Positions 15,297 to 25,520 of a stretch of DNA of 64,000 nt are shown here, in pieces. The first letter of the stretch is position 1; each line of letters opens with the position of its first letter. Source of the stretch: Herbidospora sakaeratensis (GTDB lineage Bacteria > Actinomycetota > Actinomycetes > Streptosporangiales > Streptosporangiaceae); the NCBI RefSeq assembly GCF_001570525.1, contig NZ_BBXC01000025.1, positions 37,894-101,893 on the forward strand, read 5' to 3'. The position numbers and the translations under genes were made by a program. Under the pieces are notes generated by a model. The model was given only the letters and a program-made list of their open reading frames with translations, ran no database searches and was not told where the DNA came from.

Positions 15297-16259
15297 ATGA
15301 TCGCAGTCACGGCTTCGCAGATCGATCCGAACGACCCACTGAAGGGTCTGACCGTGGGCGAGCGGCCCGAGCCCGCCGTCCCCGACGGCTGGACGACGGT
15401 GACCGTCCGCGCCACCGCGCTCAACCACCACGACCTGTTCACCCTCCGCGGGATCGGCATCAGCCCCGACCGGCTGCCGATGACGCTCGGCTGTGACGCG
15501 GCCGGCGTCGACGAGGCGGGTAACGAGGTCATCGTGCACGCCGTCATCGGCGAGCCGGTCGACGGCGACGAGACCCTCGACCCCAAGCGCACCCTGCTGT
15601 CGGAACTCCACCAGGGCACCTTCGCCGAGAAGGTCGTGGTGCCCCGGCGCAACCTGGTGCCCAAGCCGGCCGCGTTGTCGTTCGAGCACGCCGCCTGCCT
15701 GCCGACGGCGTGGCTGACGGCCTACCGCATGCTCTTCGAGAAGGCGGGCCTGGAGCCCGGCTCGACCGTGCTCGTGCAGGGCGCCGGCGGCGGCGTCTCG
15801 ACGGCGCTGGTCGCGCTGGGCCGGGCGGCCGGTCACCGCATGTGGGTGACCAGCCGTTCGGGCGACAAGCGCGAGAGGGCCCTGGAGCTGGGCGCCGACC
15901 AGGCTTTCGAGACCGGCGCGCGGTTGCCCGAGCGGGTCGACGCCGTCATGGAGAGCGTGGGCGAGGCGACGTGGGACCACTCGATCGCCTCGCTGCGTCC
16001 CGGCGGCCGGGTGGTGATCTGCGGCGCGACCAGCGGCATGGTGGCCCCGACCAAGCTGGCCCAGGTCTTCTTCCTGCAGAAGCAGATCATCGGCTCGACC
16101 ATGGGCACCCGCGACCAGCTCGGCCGCCTCGCCACCTTCCTGGCTCAGACGGGCGTGCGCCCGCTGGTCGACCGGGTGCTCCCGCTGACCGAGGCCCCCG
16201 AGGGCGTGGCGGCCATGGCCGGGGGCGACGTGTTCGGGAAGATCGTCTTCACGCTCTGA
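15297..16259 (+). CDS. Zinc-type MDR family quinone/NADPH oxidoreductase
   Basis: A 320-residue medium-chain dehydrogenase/reductase. The N-terminal GroES-like fold includes NHHDLFTLRG and LGCDAAGVD. The Rossmann nucleotide loop is VLVQGAGGGVSTAL. Structural-zinc cysteines are absent, as in the quinone-reductase branch of the family. It likely reduces a quinone, enone or similar carbonyl with NAD(P)H in the cytoplasm; the substrate is unknown. It stands alone on the plus strand between the peptidase array and a convergent PadR operon. Confidence 0.85.
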   Translation: MIAVTASQIDPNDPLKGLTVGERPEPAVPDGWTTVTVRATALNHHDLFTLRGIGISPDRLPMTLGCDAAGVDEAGNEVIVHAVIGEPVDGDETLDPKRTLLSELHQGTFAEKVVVPRRNLVPKPAALSFEHAACLPTAWLTAYRMLFEKAGLEPGSTVLVQGAGGGVSTALVALGRAAGHRMWVTSRSGDKRERALELGADQAFETGARLPERVDAVMESVGEATWDHSIASLRPGGRVVICGATSGMVAPTKLAQVFFLQKQIIGSTMGTRDQLGRLATFLAQTGVRPLVDRVLPLTEAPEGVAAMAGGDVFGKIVFTL

Positions 16260-16332
16260 CGGAAACAGAGCAGCGACCACGAGCGGCGTGACAGGCCGCA
16301 CACCACGCACAGGTGAGCGTCACCCACCGGGC

Positions 16333-17091
16333 TCAGCCGTTCGGATCGAGGATCGCCCGCAGGCGGGCCGCCGTCTCGTCGAGGACCGCCTTGCAGGCCG
16401 CCAGGTCGTCGTCGCTCAGCCGGATCTCGGCCGCCTCCGAACGGACGTCGGCGACGAAGTCGGCCAGATGCTGACCGAGTTCGGCGTCGTTGGCCGTGGC
16501 CCGCTCGTCGTCGGTCGTGCCGTTCGGGGGCGCCGGGAAGCCCGTCATGGCCCAGGTGTCGGTCCAGATGCGCTGCCACTCGACCTTCCAGCGCTCCGAG
16601 TCGGCCTTCCACTGCTGCTTCTGGCGGGACCACTCGGCCTTCTGCCGGTCGCGCTGGCGCTTCCACTCGTCGCGGGTGTCGCGGGCCGTGCCGGTCGTCT
16701 CGTGGTTGATGGTGCGGGCCATCGTGGTCAGCTCGTGGCGCAGGGAGCGCACGGTCTGCCGGACGTCCTCCTTGACCTCGCGGGCGATGTCCTGGACCGA
16801 GGCGGTGATCTCGCGTTCGAGGTCGGCGAGCTCGTCGAGGCGGGCGTTCAGTTCCTCGCGGCCCTTGTCGGTGAGGGTGAAGACCTTCTTGCCGTCGACG
16901 ACCTCGTGGGTGACCAGGCCCTCCTCCTCCAGCCGGGCCAGGCGCGGGTAGATCGTGCCGGGGGAGGGGGAGTAGACGCCGAGGAAGCGGTCCTGGAGCA
17001 GGCGGATGACCTCGTAGCCGTGGCGCGGGCTCTCCTCCAGCAGCTTGAGCAGGTAGAGCCGGAGCCTGCCGTGGCCGAAGACGGGACTCAT
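16333..17091 (-). CDS. PadR-family transcriptional regulator
   Basis: A 252-residue regulator. The N-terminal winged helix (residues 8-80: LRLYLLKLLEESPRHGYEVI, SPSPGTIYPRLARLEEEGLV) is classic PadR. The C-terminal part is long, charged and coiled-coil-like, with a Lys/Arg/Trp-rich stretch at about 150-185. Its ATG overlaps the stop of the DUF4097 gene (ATGA, 4 bases), so the two are translationally coupled. It probably represses its own operon through the palindromes at 17917-17958. Confidence 0.9.
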   Translation of the reverse strand: MSPVFGHGRLRLYLLKLLEESPRHGYEVIRLLQDRFLGVYSPSPGTIYPRLARLEEEGLVTHEVVDGKKVFTLTDKGREELNARLDELADLEREITASVQDIAREVKEDVRQTVRSLRHELTTMARTINHETTGTARDTRDEWKRQRDRQKAEWSRQKQQWKADSERWKVEWQRIWTDTWAMTGFPAPPNGTTDDERATANDAELGQHLADFVADVRSEAAEIRLSDDDLAACKAVLDETAARLRAILDPNG

Positions 17092-17885
17092 TCTGTTTCC
17101 TTACTGAGCAGGGTCACGCCGCCCGAGACGGTGGTCGCGCTGAGCGTGGCCATGCCACCGCCGAGGCGTCCGGTGAGGGTCTTGCTGCCGGGGTGGCCGT
17201 TGTAGGCGAGGCCCGGGAAGGCGGATTCCAGACTGCCCGACATCGACCGGAAGGTCACGTCGCTGTCGGTGGCCCGGGGGAGCCGCACCCAGATCGAGCC
17301 CGAGACCGTGTTGAGGGTCACATGGCCGGTCGGGCCGAGCACCAGATCGGCGGTGATGTCGCCGTTCACGGTGTTGCCGCGCAGGCGGCGCGGCACGCCG
17401 TCGGCGACGGTCAGTTCGCCCGAGACGCTGGTGAACGACAGGTCGCCGGCCAGGGCGCGGCTCTCGACCGACCCGGAGACGGTCTCGGCCTGGACGTCGC
17501 CGCTCACACCGTCGAGCACGATGTCGCCCGACACGCTGCGCACCCGGGTGCGCCCCTCGAACCCGGCGACGACCGCCCCGGCGGAGATCACCCCCGCCTC
17601 GACCCGGCAGGTCTTCGGCACGGTCAGCGTGGCCACGCAGCGGCGTCCGCCGCCGGGCCGCAACCAGCCGAGCACGCCTTCCCAGCTCAGATCGCCGTAG
17701 CTGACCGTCAACCGGCCATCTTCGTGGTCGACGACCAGGGGGTCGGCGCCGATCTCGCTGATCTCCAGGCTGGGCGGGCCGTCACTGGCCAGCACCGCGA
17801 GGTGGCCCGCCACGATGCGCACGCTCAGCCGGTCGACCGGATCGAACGTGAGCTGGTCGGGTTTGTCGATGGTCCATCTCGGCAT
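17088..17885 (-). CDS. DUF4097-family beta-strand repeat protein
   Basis: A 265-residue protein with no signal peptide or membrane segment. Its second half is a run of short beta-strand repeats around the motif VSGDI/VSGSV (TRVRSVSGDIVLDGVSGD, TVSGSVES, TVNGDITAD, TVSGSIWV), the DUF4097 pattern of a right-handed beta solenoid. Its molecular function is not established. DUF4097-PadR pairs are common in actinomycetes, and a role in an envelope-stress type response is only inferred. It is first in the operon. Confidence 0.88.
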   Translation of the reverse strand: MPRWTIDKPDQLTFDPVDRLSVRIVAGHLAVLASDGPPSLEISEIGADPLVVDHEDGRLTVSYGDLSWEGVLGWLRPGGGRRCVATLTVPKTCRVEAGVISAGAVVAGFEGRTRVRSVSGDIVLDGVSGDVQAETVSGSVESRALAGDLSFTSVSGELTVADGVPRRLRGNTVNGDITADLVLGPTGHVTLNTVSGSIWVRLPRATDSDVTFRSMSGSLESAFPGLAYNGHPGSKTLTGRLGGGMATLSATTVSGGVTLLSKETE

Positions 17886-17916
17886 GACGCCGCCCCTTCC
17901 GCGAACTGCTTACAAA

Positions 17917-17958
17917 ACACGATATGTCGCGTTCGCGGAAAGTCAAGATGTATCGCGT
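17917..17958. promoter_or_regulatory. PadR operator candidates
   Basis: ACACGATATGTCGCGT (17917-17932) is a palindrome of the form ACRCGAYATRTCGYGT. A second, half-matching copy containing GATGTATCGCGTT lies at 17946-17958. Both sit just upstream of the DUF4097-PadR operon, where an autoregulatory operator would be expected. Confidence 0.55.
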
Positions 17959-18135
17959 TCAGTCCTCGTCGTCGTCGAGCCGGGCGAGCCAGGTCGCCAG
18001 GCGCTCGACCGGGGTCTCGAACTCGGGGTTGAGGTCGACGAACTCGCGCAGCCGCTCGGCCAGCCAGAGCATCTGCACCTCCTCCTCGCCCCGGCGTTCG
18101 ACGAGTTCCTCGATGCCCCTGTCGGTGAAGTACAT
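17959..18135 (-). CDS. DUF6104 family small protein
   Basis: A 58-residue acidic protein, MYFTDRGIEELVERRGEEEV..., ending in LDDDED. ATG at 18135 has GGAG nine bases upstream; longer readings are not plausible. The MYFTDRGIEEL and ERLATWLARLDD segments are typical of the actinobacterial DUF6104 family, whose function is unknown. It lies downstream of the Kgd gene on the same strand, separated from it by a terminator hairpin. Confidence 0.88.
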   Translation of the reverse strand: MYFTDRGIEELVERRGEEEVQMLWLAERLREFVDLNPEFETPVERLATWLARLDDDED

Positions 18136-18160
18136 GGATATCCGCTCCAGGAAACGGCGA

Positions 18161-18185
18161 GAGGCCCCCCGCAGTGGAGGGCCTC
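18161..18185 (-). terminator. Terminator of the Kgd gene
   Basis: GAGGCCC (18161-18167) pairs with GGGCCTC (18179-18185) with an 11-base loop, 18 bases after the Kgd stop. No strong T-tract. Confidence 0.55.
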
Positions 18186-18203
18186 CCGCTGGGTGTGACG
18201 TGT

Positions 18204-21200
18204 CTAGCCGAAGATCTCGGAGACGATGGTGTGCAGTTCGTTGTCGTGGGTGCTGTGGGAACCGGCGGCCGGCGAGGAGTTCGCCGCCCGCGAGACCCGC
18301 CGCAGCCGACGGCCGTCGAGGACCTCGGGCCGCTCGGTCATCTTCAGCGCCAGGTAGGGCCACGGGCCCATGTTGACCGGTTCGTCCTGCGCCCACACCA
18401 GCTCGACGTCACCGGCGTAGCGGGCCAGCTCGGCCTTCAGCGGCTGCTCGGGGAACGGGAAGAGCCGCTCCATCCGGACGACCGCCGTGTCGGTGTGGCC
18501 ACCCTTGTCACGTGCGGCGGCCAGATCGTAGTAGATCTTGCCGGAGCACAGGACGACCTTGCGCACGCCCGCCGGGTCGACGGTGGTGTCGCCGATGATC
18601 GGCTGGAAGGTGCCCGAGGTGAACTCGCCGGCCGCCGACGCCGCCGCCTTGTGGCGCAGCAGCGACTTGGGCGTGAACACCACCAGCGGCTTGCGCCGGT
18701 CGGACAGCGCCTGCCAGCGCAGCAGGTGGAAGTAGTTCGCCGGAGTGGTCGGCTGGGCCACGGTCATGTTGTCGAGCGCGCAGATCTGCAGGAACCGCTC
18801 GATGCGGGCCGAGGAGTGGTCGGGACCCTGACCCTCGTAGCCGTGCGGCAGCAGCAGCACGACCGACGAACGCTGCCCCCACTTCTGCTCACCGGACGAG
18901 ATGAACTCGTCGATGATCGACTGGGCGCCGTTGACGAAGTCGCCGAACTGCGCCTCCCACATGACCAGCGCCTCGGGCCGGACCACGCTGTAGCCGTATT
19001 CGAAGCCCAGCGCCGCGAACTCGCTCAGCAGCGAGTCGTAGACGTAGAACTTCGTGACGCCCTCGTTGAACGTCTTCAGCGGGGTGTGGTCTTCGCCGGT
19101 GACCCGGTCGACCAGCACCGCGTGGCGCTGGCCGAAGGTGCCGCGCCGCGAGTCCTGGCCCGCCAGGCGGACGGGGTGGCCGTCGAGCAGGAGCGAACCG
19201 AACGCCAGCGTCTCGCCGGTCGCCCAGTCGATCGCGTCCTCCTCGATCATCGCGCCGCGCCGCTGGAGCACCGGGTTGAGCCTCGGGTGGACGGTGAAGC
19301 CCTCGGGCAGCGTGAGCTGCGTGTCGATGACCCGCTTGACGGTCTCCTCGGAGATGGCCGTCTTGGTGTCGTCGTGGCTCCACACGATGAGCTCGTCGGT
19401 GGGCGGCTTGACGACCGCGCCCTCCTCGAGCGGCTTCTTGGCGGCCTCGCGGGTCTCGGTGAAGGCCCGCTCCAGCTGCTCCTGGTAGTCGCGCAGCGCC
19501 TGCTCGGCCTCTTCGACCGTGATGTCGCCGCGGCCGATCAGGGCCTCGGTGTAGAGCTTGCGGGTGGACCGCTTGGCGTCGATGAGGTCGTACATGAGCG
19601 GCTGGGTGAAGCTCGGGTTGTCGGCCTCGTTGTGGCCGCGGCGCCGGTAGCAGATCATGTCGATCACGACGTCCTTGCGGAACGCCTGGCGGTATTCGTA
19701 GGCCAGCTTGCCGACCCGGACGACCGCCTCGGGGTCGTCGCCGTTCACGTGGAAGATCGGCGCCTGGATCATGCGCGCGACGTCGGTCGCGTAGACCGAC
19801 GACCGCGACGCCTCCGGGCTGGTGGTGAAGCCGACCTGGTTGTTGACCACGATGTGGACGGTGCCGCCGGTGCGGTAGCCGCGCAGCTGCGACAGGTGCA
19901 GCGTCTCGGCCACCACGCCCTGGCCCGCGAAGGCCGCGTCGCCGTGGATCAGCACCGGCAGGACGGTGAAGCCCTCGGGGCCCATCTCCAGCAGGTCCTG
20001 CTTGGCGCGCACGACGCCTTCGAGCACGGGGTCGACCGCCTCGAGGTGGGACGGGTTGGCGACGACCGACGCCTTGATCCGCTTGCCCGACGGCGACACG
20101 AAGTCGCCGTTGGCGCCCAGGTGGTACTTCACGTCGCCCGAGCCGTGGGCGCTGCGCGGGTCGAGGTTGCCCTCGAACTCGCCGAACACCTGGGCGTAGG
20201 ACTTGCCGACGATGTTGGCCAGCACGTTGAGACGGCCGCGGTGGGCCATGCCGATGACGACCTCGTCGAGCGACTCGTCGGCCGCGGACGCGATCACCGA
20301 GTCGAGCAGCGGGATCAGCGACTCGCCGCCTTCGAGCGAGAACCGCTTCTGGCCGACGTACTTGGTCTGCAGGAAGGTCTCGAACGCCTCGGCGGTGTTG
20401 AGCCGCGCCAGCACGTGGAGCTGCTCGTCGCGGTCGGGCTTGGCGTGGGGCTTCTCGACCCGCGCCTGGATCCAGGCCCGCTCCTCGGGGTTCTGGATGT
20501 GCATGTACTCGATGCCGACGGTGCGGCAGTAGGAGTCGCGCAGCACGCCGAGGACCTCGCGCAGCGTCATCAGCGCCCGGCCGCCGAAACCACCGGTCGG
20601 GAACTCGCGCTCCAGGTCCCACAGGGTGAGGCCGTGCTTGGTGATGTCGAGGTCGGGGTGCTTGCGCTGACGGTATTCGAGCGGGTCGGTGTCGGCCATC
20701 AGGTGGCCGCGCACGCGGTAGGCGTGGATCAGCTCGATGACGCGGGCCGACTTGGCGACGTCGTCGTCGTGGGAGGCCGAGACGTCGGCGGTCCAGCGGA
20801 CCGGCTCGTAGGGGATCCGCAGCGACTCGAAGATGTCGTCGTAGAAATTGTCGGCGCCCAGCAGCAGCTGGTGGATGCGCCGCAGGAAGTCACCCGACTG
20901 CGCACCCTGGATGATGCGGTGGTCGTAGGTGCTGGTGAGCGTCATCACCTTGCTGATGGCCAGCCGCGAGAGCGTCTCGCCCGAGGCGCCCTGGTATTCG
21001 GCCGGGTATTCCATCGCGCCGACGCCGATGATGGTGCCCTGGCCGGGCATCAGGCGCGGCACCGAGTGGACCGTGCCGATGGTGCCCGGGTTGGTCAGCG
21101 AGATCGAGGTGCCCTGGAAGTCGTCGACGCCGAGCTTGCCCGAGCGGGCCTTGCGGACGATGTCTTCATAGGCCATCCAGAAGTGCTGGAAGTCGAGCGT

Positions 21201-21878
21201 CTCGGCGGCCTTGATCGACGGCACCAGCAATTGGCGCGTTCCGTCGCTCTTCTGGACGTCGATCGCCAGCCCCAGCCCGACGTGCTCGGGCTTGACGATC
21301 GCCGGCTTGCCGTCGATCTCGCCGTAGGCGTGGTTCATCTCCGGCATGGCCTCGAGGGCGCGCACGATGGCGTAGCCGATGAGGTGGGTGAAGGAGATCT
21401 TGCCACCGCGCCCGCGGGAGAGGTGGTTGTTGATCACGATCCGGTTGTCGATCAGCAGCTTGGCCGGAACGGCCCGCACGCTGGTCGCGGTCGGGATCGC
21501 CAGCGACGCCTCCATGTTGAGGGCGGTGCGGGCGGCGGCGCCGCGCAGCTTCTCCTCGACCGCTCCGGCGGGCGCCTTGGGCGCCTCGGCCTTCGCGGCG
21601 GGCTTTGCTGCCGGGGCGGCGGGGGCCTTCTTCTCAGGCGCGGGGGCCTTCGGCGGCTGCGGAGGCGCGGCCGGTGCTGCGGGTGCGGGAGCGGCGGCCT
21701 GCGTCGCGTCGCCCGGCGGGGCGACCTTGCCCTGCCCGTTGTAATCAGCGAAGAAGTGCCACCAGGCCTTGTCTACCGACTCGGGATCCTGAAGGTACTT
21801 TTGGTACAGCTCGTCGACAAGCCATTCGTTCTGTCCGAAGCTTGCCAGCGGGTTTGTCCGCGACGACTCAGACGACAC
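18204..21878 (-). CDS. kgd: Multifunctional 2-oxoglutarate decarboxylase/dehydrogenase E1-E2 (Kgd/SucA)
   Basis: A TCA-cycle enzyme that decarboxylates 2-oxoglutarate with thiamine diphosphate. The chosen GTG at 21878 gives 1224 residues starting [18 protein letters not shown], matching the usual actinobacterial start; a 45-residue longer reading is possible. Order: small N-terminal E1 segment ([13 protein letters not shown]), Ala/Pro-rich linker (about 50-110), E2-like succinyltransferase domain without lipoyl domain ([16 protein letters not shown]), then the E1 thiamine domains ([41 protein letters not shown]) and the transketolase-like C-terminus. The fused layout is an actinobacterial hallmark. 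Confidence 0.96.
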   Translation of the reverse strand: MSSESSRTNPLASFGQNEWLVDELYQKYLQDPESVDKAWWHFFADYNGQGKVAPPGDATQAAAPAPAAPAAPPQPPKAPAPEKKAPAAPAAKPAAKAEAPKAPAGAVEEKLRGAAARTALNMEASLAIPTATSVRAVPAKLLIDNRIVINNHLSRGRGGKISFTHLIGYAIVRALEAMPEMNHAYGEIDGKPAIVKPEHVGLGLAIDVQKSDGTRQLLVPSIKAAETLDFQHFWMAYEDIVRKARSGKLGVDDFQGTSISLTNPGTIGTVHSVPRLMPGQGTIIGVGAMEYPAEYQGASGETLSRLAISKVMTLTSTYDHRIIQGAQSGDFLRRIHQLLLGADNFYDDIFESLRIPYEPVRWTADVSASHDDDVAKSARVIELIHAYRVRGHLMADTDPLEYRQRKHPDLDITKHGLTLWDLEREFPTGGFGGRALMTLREVLGVLRDSYCRTVGIEYMHIQNPEERAWIQARVEKPHAKPDRDEQLHVLARLNTAEAFETFLQTKYVGQKRFSLEGGESLIPLLDSVIASAADESLDEVVIGMAHRGRLNVLANIVGKSYAQVFGEFEGNLDPRSAHGSGDVKYHLGANGDFVSPSGKRIKASVVANPSHLEAVDPVLEGVVRAKQDLLEMGPEGFTVLPVLIHGDAAFAGQGVVAETLHLSQLRGYRTGGTVHIVVNNQVGFTTSPEASRSSVYATDVARMIQAPIFHVNGDDPEAVVRVGKLAYEYRQAFRKDVVIDMICYRRRGHNEADNPSFTQPLMYDLIDAKRSTRKLYTEALIGRGDITVEEAEQALRDYQEQLERAFTETREAAKKPLEEGAVVKPPTDELIVWSHDDTKTAISEETVKRVIDTQLTLPEGFTVHPRLNPVLQRRGAMIEEDAIDWATGETLAFGSLLLDGHPVRLAGQDSRRGTFGQRHAVLVDRVTGEDHTPLKTFNEGVTKFYVYDSLLSEFAALGFEYGYSVVRPEALVMWEAQFGDFVNGAQSIIDEFISSGEQKWGQRSSVVLLLPHGYEGQGPDHSSARIERFLQICALDNMTVAQPTTPANYFHLLRWQALSDRRKPLVVFTPKSLLRHKAAASAAGEFTSGTFQPIIGDTTVDPAGVRKVVLCSGKIYYDLAAARDKGGHTDTAVVRMERLFPFPEQPLKAELARYAGDVELVWAQDEPVNMGPWPYLALKMTERPEVLDGRRLRRVSRAANSSPAAGSHSTHDNELHTIVSEIFG

Positions 21879-22097
21879 GGCGGAAATCGCCCTCTTCCGC
21901 AGATCGGCGTTGATGTAAAGGAACCTGTCCAAGGCTACTCGTCCAGCCAGGTGACGAGAGCCGTCCGGCGCGTGGCTCCCGCTTATGCTCCCAGGACTGT
22001 CCGAACTGGTCACGCACGGGTAGCCCCCCAGGATGGTAGAGGCACCCTCACCGGCTGGTCAGGGCGAGGTCCCCTTTTCGTCATATTGGTCGTAATT

Positions 22098-22739
22098 CTA
22101 GCCGATTGTGCGGGTTGAAGTTCGGACCTCAGGGCTGATCACCTGCAGCAATGTGACCAGTTCGGCACCGGCCGTGGCCAGTTCCTCCATGGTCATCGGG
22201 GCCAGGCGTTCGAGGATGAAAATCGCGTCGACCGTGTCTTCGGTGATTCTGGTGCGCACGCCCTGCCGCCAGTTCCAGCGGCGGCACGTCACCCCGGCGT
22301 CGTCGCGCCACACGACCTCGCCCGGGGCGGGGTCGCCCAGCACCTCGTCGGCCTTCTCGTCGCCCGTGGCGCGGACCAGCCGCGCGGGGCCCTCGTAGCG
22401 GCGCAGGTCCTCGCCGCCGATGGGGAGCGTGTGGCGTACCGAGATGGAGTTGTAGGCGTCGACGACCAGGTTGATCTCGGGCAGCGGCATGCGGCGGATC
22501 AGGGCGTCGACCGACGGGCGGGTGCGCTGGGGCTTGGCGCCGAAGGCGCGGTAGGCCTCGCGCCAGGCCTCGATCTTCTCGTGGTCGAGCGGCGCGGCCT
22601 GCGCCGACGCCTCGGCCAGCCATTTCCGCGACCGGTCGTCGGAGGGGCCGTTGACGAAGCCGACGGCCTCGACCAGGAGCACGGCGAAGTCGGGCCGCAG
22701 CGCGCGGACCGCCTCGTCGACGTGGATGTCGTTCAGCAC
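22098..22739 (-). CDS. B3/B4 domain (PheT-like) protein
   Basis: About 213 residues if read from GTG 22739 (VLNDIHVDEAVRALRPDFAVLL). No ribosome site is visible, and TTG 22745 is an alternative. The sequence (VDALIRRMPLPEINLVVDAYNSISVRHTLPIGGEDL...) is the stand-alone B3/B4 domain related to the tRNA-editing part of phenylalanyl-tRNA synthetase beta. Stand-alone members may act on mischarged tRNA or small substrates, but that is not established. It begins right behind the cellulase terminator. Confidence 0.8.
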   Translation of the reverse strand: MLNDIHVDEAVRALRPDFAVLLVEAVGFVNGPSDDRSRKWLAEASAQAAPLDHEKIEAWREAYRAFGAKPQRTRPSVDALIRRMPLPEINLVVDAYNSISVRHTLPIGGEDLRRYEGPARLVRATGDEKADEVLGDPAPGEVVWRDDAGVTCRRWNWRQGVRTRITEDTVDAIFILERLAPMTMEELATAGAELVTLLQVISPEVRTSTRTIG

Positions 22740-22753
22740 GTGCAAAAGAGTAA

Positions 22754-22787
22754 GGGCCCGTGGCTCCCCCGGAAGAGCCACGGGCCC
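22754..22787 (-). terminator. Terminator of the GH9 cellulase
   Basis: GGGCCCGTGGCTC (22754-22766) pairs with GAGCCACGGGCCC (22775-22787), a 13-bp perfect stem; TTACTCTTTT follows on the coding strand. Confidence 0.9.
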
Positions 22788-22795
22788 GGGGCCGG

Positions 22796-25333
22796 CTAGG
22801 CGCAGGCCTTGCCGTTCAGGAGGAACAGGTCCGGCACCGGGTTGGCGCCCGGGGCGCCGACGCCGTTGAAGCCGAAGGTGATCGACGAGCCGGGGTGGAT
22901 CTTCTTGTTGTGCGAGAGGTTCTTCGCGGTCAGGGTCGCGCCCGACTGCGTGTAGTCGGCGTTCCAGCCGTGGTCGAGCTTCTGCCCGCCCAGGAACGAC
23001 CACTTGAGGTTCCAGCCGTCGATGGCCGTCGCCCCGGTGTTCTTGATCGTCACCTGGGTCGAGAAGCCGGTCGGCCACGTGCCGTGGATCTGGTAGGTCA
23101 CGTCACACGAGCCGGGGGCGGTCACCGCGCCGTCGCCCTGGTCGGCGATGAAGGCCGAGATCCACGACAGCGGGGCGTTCCAGTTGATCGTCAGCTCGTT
23201 GGTCGACCACGACTCGATGTGGTCGATGTAGCAGAACTGGGGCTTGCAGCCCTGCAGGTTGGCCTGCGCGACCGGGTCCTGGATGGCCGAGTTCGGGCCG
23301 CCCGACAGGGTGCCCTTGGGCGGGTTGGGCAGGTCGGGGTTGAGCTGGTTGGCGTACCAGCGGGAGTGCTGGTTGTGCGCGTCGACCTCGCCGTAGCCCG
23401 TCACGTACGAGATGTTCAGGGCGTTGCGGCCGAGGATGTAGTCGATGCCCTCCAGCACGCCGTCGAGGTACTTCTTCTGGCCGGAGATGTCGTACGCCGC
23501 CGCCATCACGACCATGTTGTTCAGGACGAGGTTGTTGGAGCCCCAGTCGAAGTCGGGCGGGTTGTAGGCCAGGCCGTACGGGTGGGCGTCCAGCGTGGCG
23601 AGGTACTTGTCGGCGCCTTCCAGGACCGACGCGCGGACCGCCGCCCGGCCGGGCAGGTTGTTGGGCACCGTGGCCAGGTCGAGGCGGCCGAGCTGGGCGG
23701 TCGAGGCCCAGTCGAAGCCGCGCTCGCGCCACACGTCCGAGGTGTGCAGCGGCGAGTTCACCACGGCGTCGCGGAAGGCCGCCTCGCCGGTGGTGATGTA
23801 GAGCTCGGCCGCGGCCCAGTAGAACTCGTCGGTGACGTTGTCGTCGTTGTAGGCGCCGCCGCCCACGCCGTCGTTGGCGGAGGCGTAGATCGCCGGGTTG
23901 GCCTTGGCGGCCGTCCAGGCCTTGCGGGCGGCGGCCAGGTTCTTGGCCGCGAACGCCGCGTCGTAGGGCGCGAACAGGCGGGCGGCCTGGGCGGCGGTGG
24001 CCGCGAGGTTCAGCGTGGCGGCCGTGGAGACCGGGTGGAGCTCACGGGCCTGCGGGTCGAGGTGCGGCATCAGCGGCAGGCCGGTCCACGCGGCGTCGTG
24101 GATCTTGTGGTGGGCCATGCCGTCGGGGCGCTGCATCTTGAGCAGGAACTCCTGCTCCCAGCGGGCCTCGTCCAGGATGTCGGGGACGGCGTCGCCGCTC
24201 TCCGGGATCGCCAGCGAGCCGATGGTCTTGGCGGTGGCGGCGTTCTTGGTGCGCTCGAACTCGCTCATCAGCTGCCAGGCGGAGATGCCGCCGTTGACGA
24301 CGTACTTGCCGTGGTCGCCGGCGTCGTACCAGCCGCCGGAGACATCGAGGGAGTAGTCGCACACGCCGGGCTGGCACGGGACGTTCGTGTCGCCCTGGTT
24401 GGGCGCCACGCCGACGTGCCCGGCCGGGCGGCCGTAGCCGGGGCGCAGCGCGTCGTCGATCGCGATGCCGCTGCGCTGGGTGTAGTAGAACTTCAGCGCG
24501 TCCAGCTTGAGCGCGGCGTACGCGCTCGCCGAGATGTCGAACGGACGGCTGGTCTCGCCGTCGGCGGTCAGCGTGTAGCCCTCGCCGGCGGTCGTGTACG
24601 AGCCGAAGTCGATGCTGTGCACGTTCTGGCCCGAGCTTCCGTCGAGGCCGCGCGGGGTGGTCGAGCCGTTCGCCACGACCGTGCCGCCCGCGTTCTTGAG
24701 CTGCCAGGCGACGGCCTCGGTCGCGTCGGTCACGACGGTGGCGTTCTTGGGGCCCTGGGGCAGGTAGGCCACCTGGTTGACGCGCACCCGGGGGCCGGTG
24801 TCGGGCTCGTAGACCTCGGGCTCGGCGCCGCCGCGCAGCGACACGTCGTCGAGGCAGAAGCGCCACGGGGTCGCGCTGCCGCCGAGCTGGAAGGCGATCT
24901 GGGCGTTCGGCAGGCTGGTGGGCGCGGTGAAGGTGAACTCGTAGGAGTTGCCCGACACGCTCATCTCGGGGTTGGCCGCGAAGAACTGCGTCCACGGGTC
25001 GACCGGGAGCTGGATCAGCGCCCGGCCCACGCGCGAGGGCGTGGCCGAGGCGAAGAAGCGGTAGGCGTAGGTCTCACCGGCGACCAGCGGGATGCCGTCG
25101 AGGCCGATGATCGCGTCCCACGGGTTGGTGGTCGAGCCGGGGATGTCGGCGCACAGGCGGCCGTCCTCCAGTTCGACGGTGACGTTGCCGGTGTTCCACC
25201 AGGGCGCGGTGGAGGTCTCGAACGTCCCGTTGGGGATCTGCTCGGGGCCCTCGTCGGCGTACGCGGTGGTCACCGGTAACAGGAACAGGGCCGCCGCGGC
25301 GAGCACGGCGGTGAGGCGGGAGGGTCGCGTCAA
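22796..25333 (-). CDS. Secreted GH9 cellulase with CBM4-like and CBM2 modules
   Basis: A beta-1,4-glucanase of about 845 residues. Start set at TTG 25333 ([20 protein letters not shown]), with GAGGTG upstream; an ATG at 25369 would fall inside the operator. Order: signal peptide to about 27; CBM4/9-like jelly roll ([18 protein letters not shown]); Ig-like CelD N-terminal domain ([20 protein letters not shown]); GH9 barrel with the catalytic motif [12 protein letters not shown], the [14 protein letters not shown] segment and the general-acid region [18 protein letters not shown]-terminal CBM2 ([15 protein letters not shown] to the final Cys). Under CebR-type control. Confidence 0.95.
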   Translation of the reverse strand: MTRPSRLTAVLAAAALFLLPVTTAYADEGPEQIPNGTFETSTAPWWNTGNVTVELEDGRLCADIPGSTTNPWDAIIGLDGIPLVAGETYAYRFFASATPSRVGRALIQLPVDPWTQFFAANPEMSVSGNSYEFTFTAPTSLPNAQIAFQLGGSATPWRFCLDDVSLRGGAEPEVYEPDTGPRVRVNQVAYLPQGPKNATVVTDATEAVAWQLKNAGGTVVANGSTTPRGLDGSSGQNVHSIDFGSYTTAGEGYTLTADGETSRPFDISASAYAALKLDALKFYYTQRSGIAIDDALRPGYGRPAGHVGVAPNQGDTNVPCQPGVCDYSLDVSGGWYDAGDHGKYVVNGGISAWQLMSEFERTKNAATAKTIGSLAIPESGDAVPDILDEARWEQEFLLKMQRPDGMAHHKIHDAAWTGLPLMPHLDPQARELHPVSTAATLNLAATAAQAARLFAPYDAAFAAKNLAAARKAWTAAKANPAIYASANDGVGGGAYNDDNVTDEFYWAAAELYITTGEAAFRDAVVNSPLHTSDVWRERGFDWASTAQLGRLDLATVPNNLPGRAAVRASVLEGADKYLATLDAHPYGLAYNPPDFDWGSNNLVLNNMVVMAAAYDISGQKKYLDGVLEGIDYILGRNALNISYVTGYGEVDAHNQHSRWYANQLNPDLPNPPKGTLSGGPNSAIQDPVAQANLQGCKPQFCYIDHIESWSTNELTINWNAPLSWISAFIADQGDGAVTAPGSCDVTYQIHGTWPTGFSTQVTIKNTGATAIDGWNLKWSFLGGQKLDHGWNADYTQSGATLTAKNLSHNKKIHPGSSITFGFNGVGAPGANPVPDLFLLNGKACA

Positions 25334-25354
25334 AATGCACCTCGTCAGCAGGTA

Positions 25355-25368
25355 TGGGAGCGCTCCCA
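25355..25368. promoter_or_regulatory. CebR-type operator
   Basis: TGGGAGCGCTCCCA is a perfect 14-bp palindrome identical to the consensus bound by the cellobiose-responsive LacI-family repressor CebR in actinomycetes. It lies 22 bases upstream of the proposed TTG start of the GH9 cellulase. Confidence 0.85.
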
Positions 25369-25520
25369 TGGCTCAGGTCCACCCGATGTTTCCAACGGGT
25401 TTCGCCGAGGGTCAAGAATCGCAGGTCGGCGCAGGTGGGCGACCTGCCGCGCGTCCGGATTGTCCGATGAAAATTTCAGCTACTAGAATCTTGTTCGGTA
25501 CGTCGGACACAATCGACCCC

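Noticed and set aside
20880..20960. Missing HxxxDG motif in the E2-like part of Kgd as a degenerate enzyme
   Set aside because: The [12 protein letters not shown] form is normal for actinobacterial Kgd/OdhA proteins, so it is not a defect.
18174..22118. 1314-residue plus-strand frame opposite Kgd
   Set aside because: The minus strand encodes unmistakable 2-oxoglutarate decarboxylase over the same interval; the plus frame has no recognisable domain.
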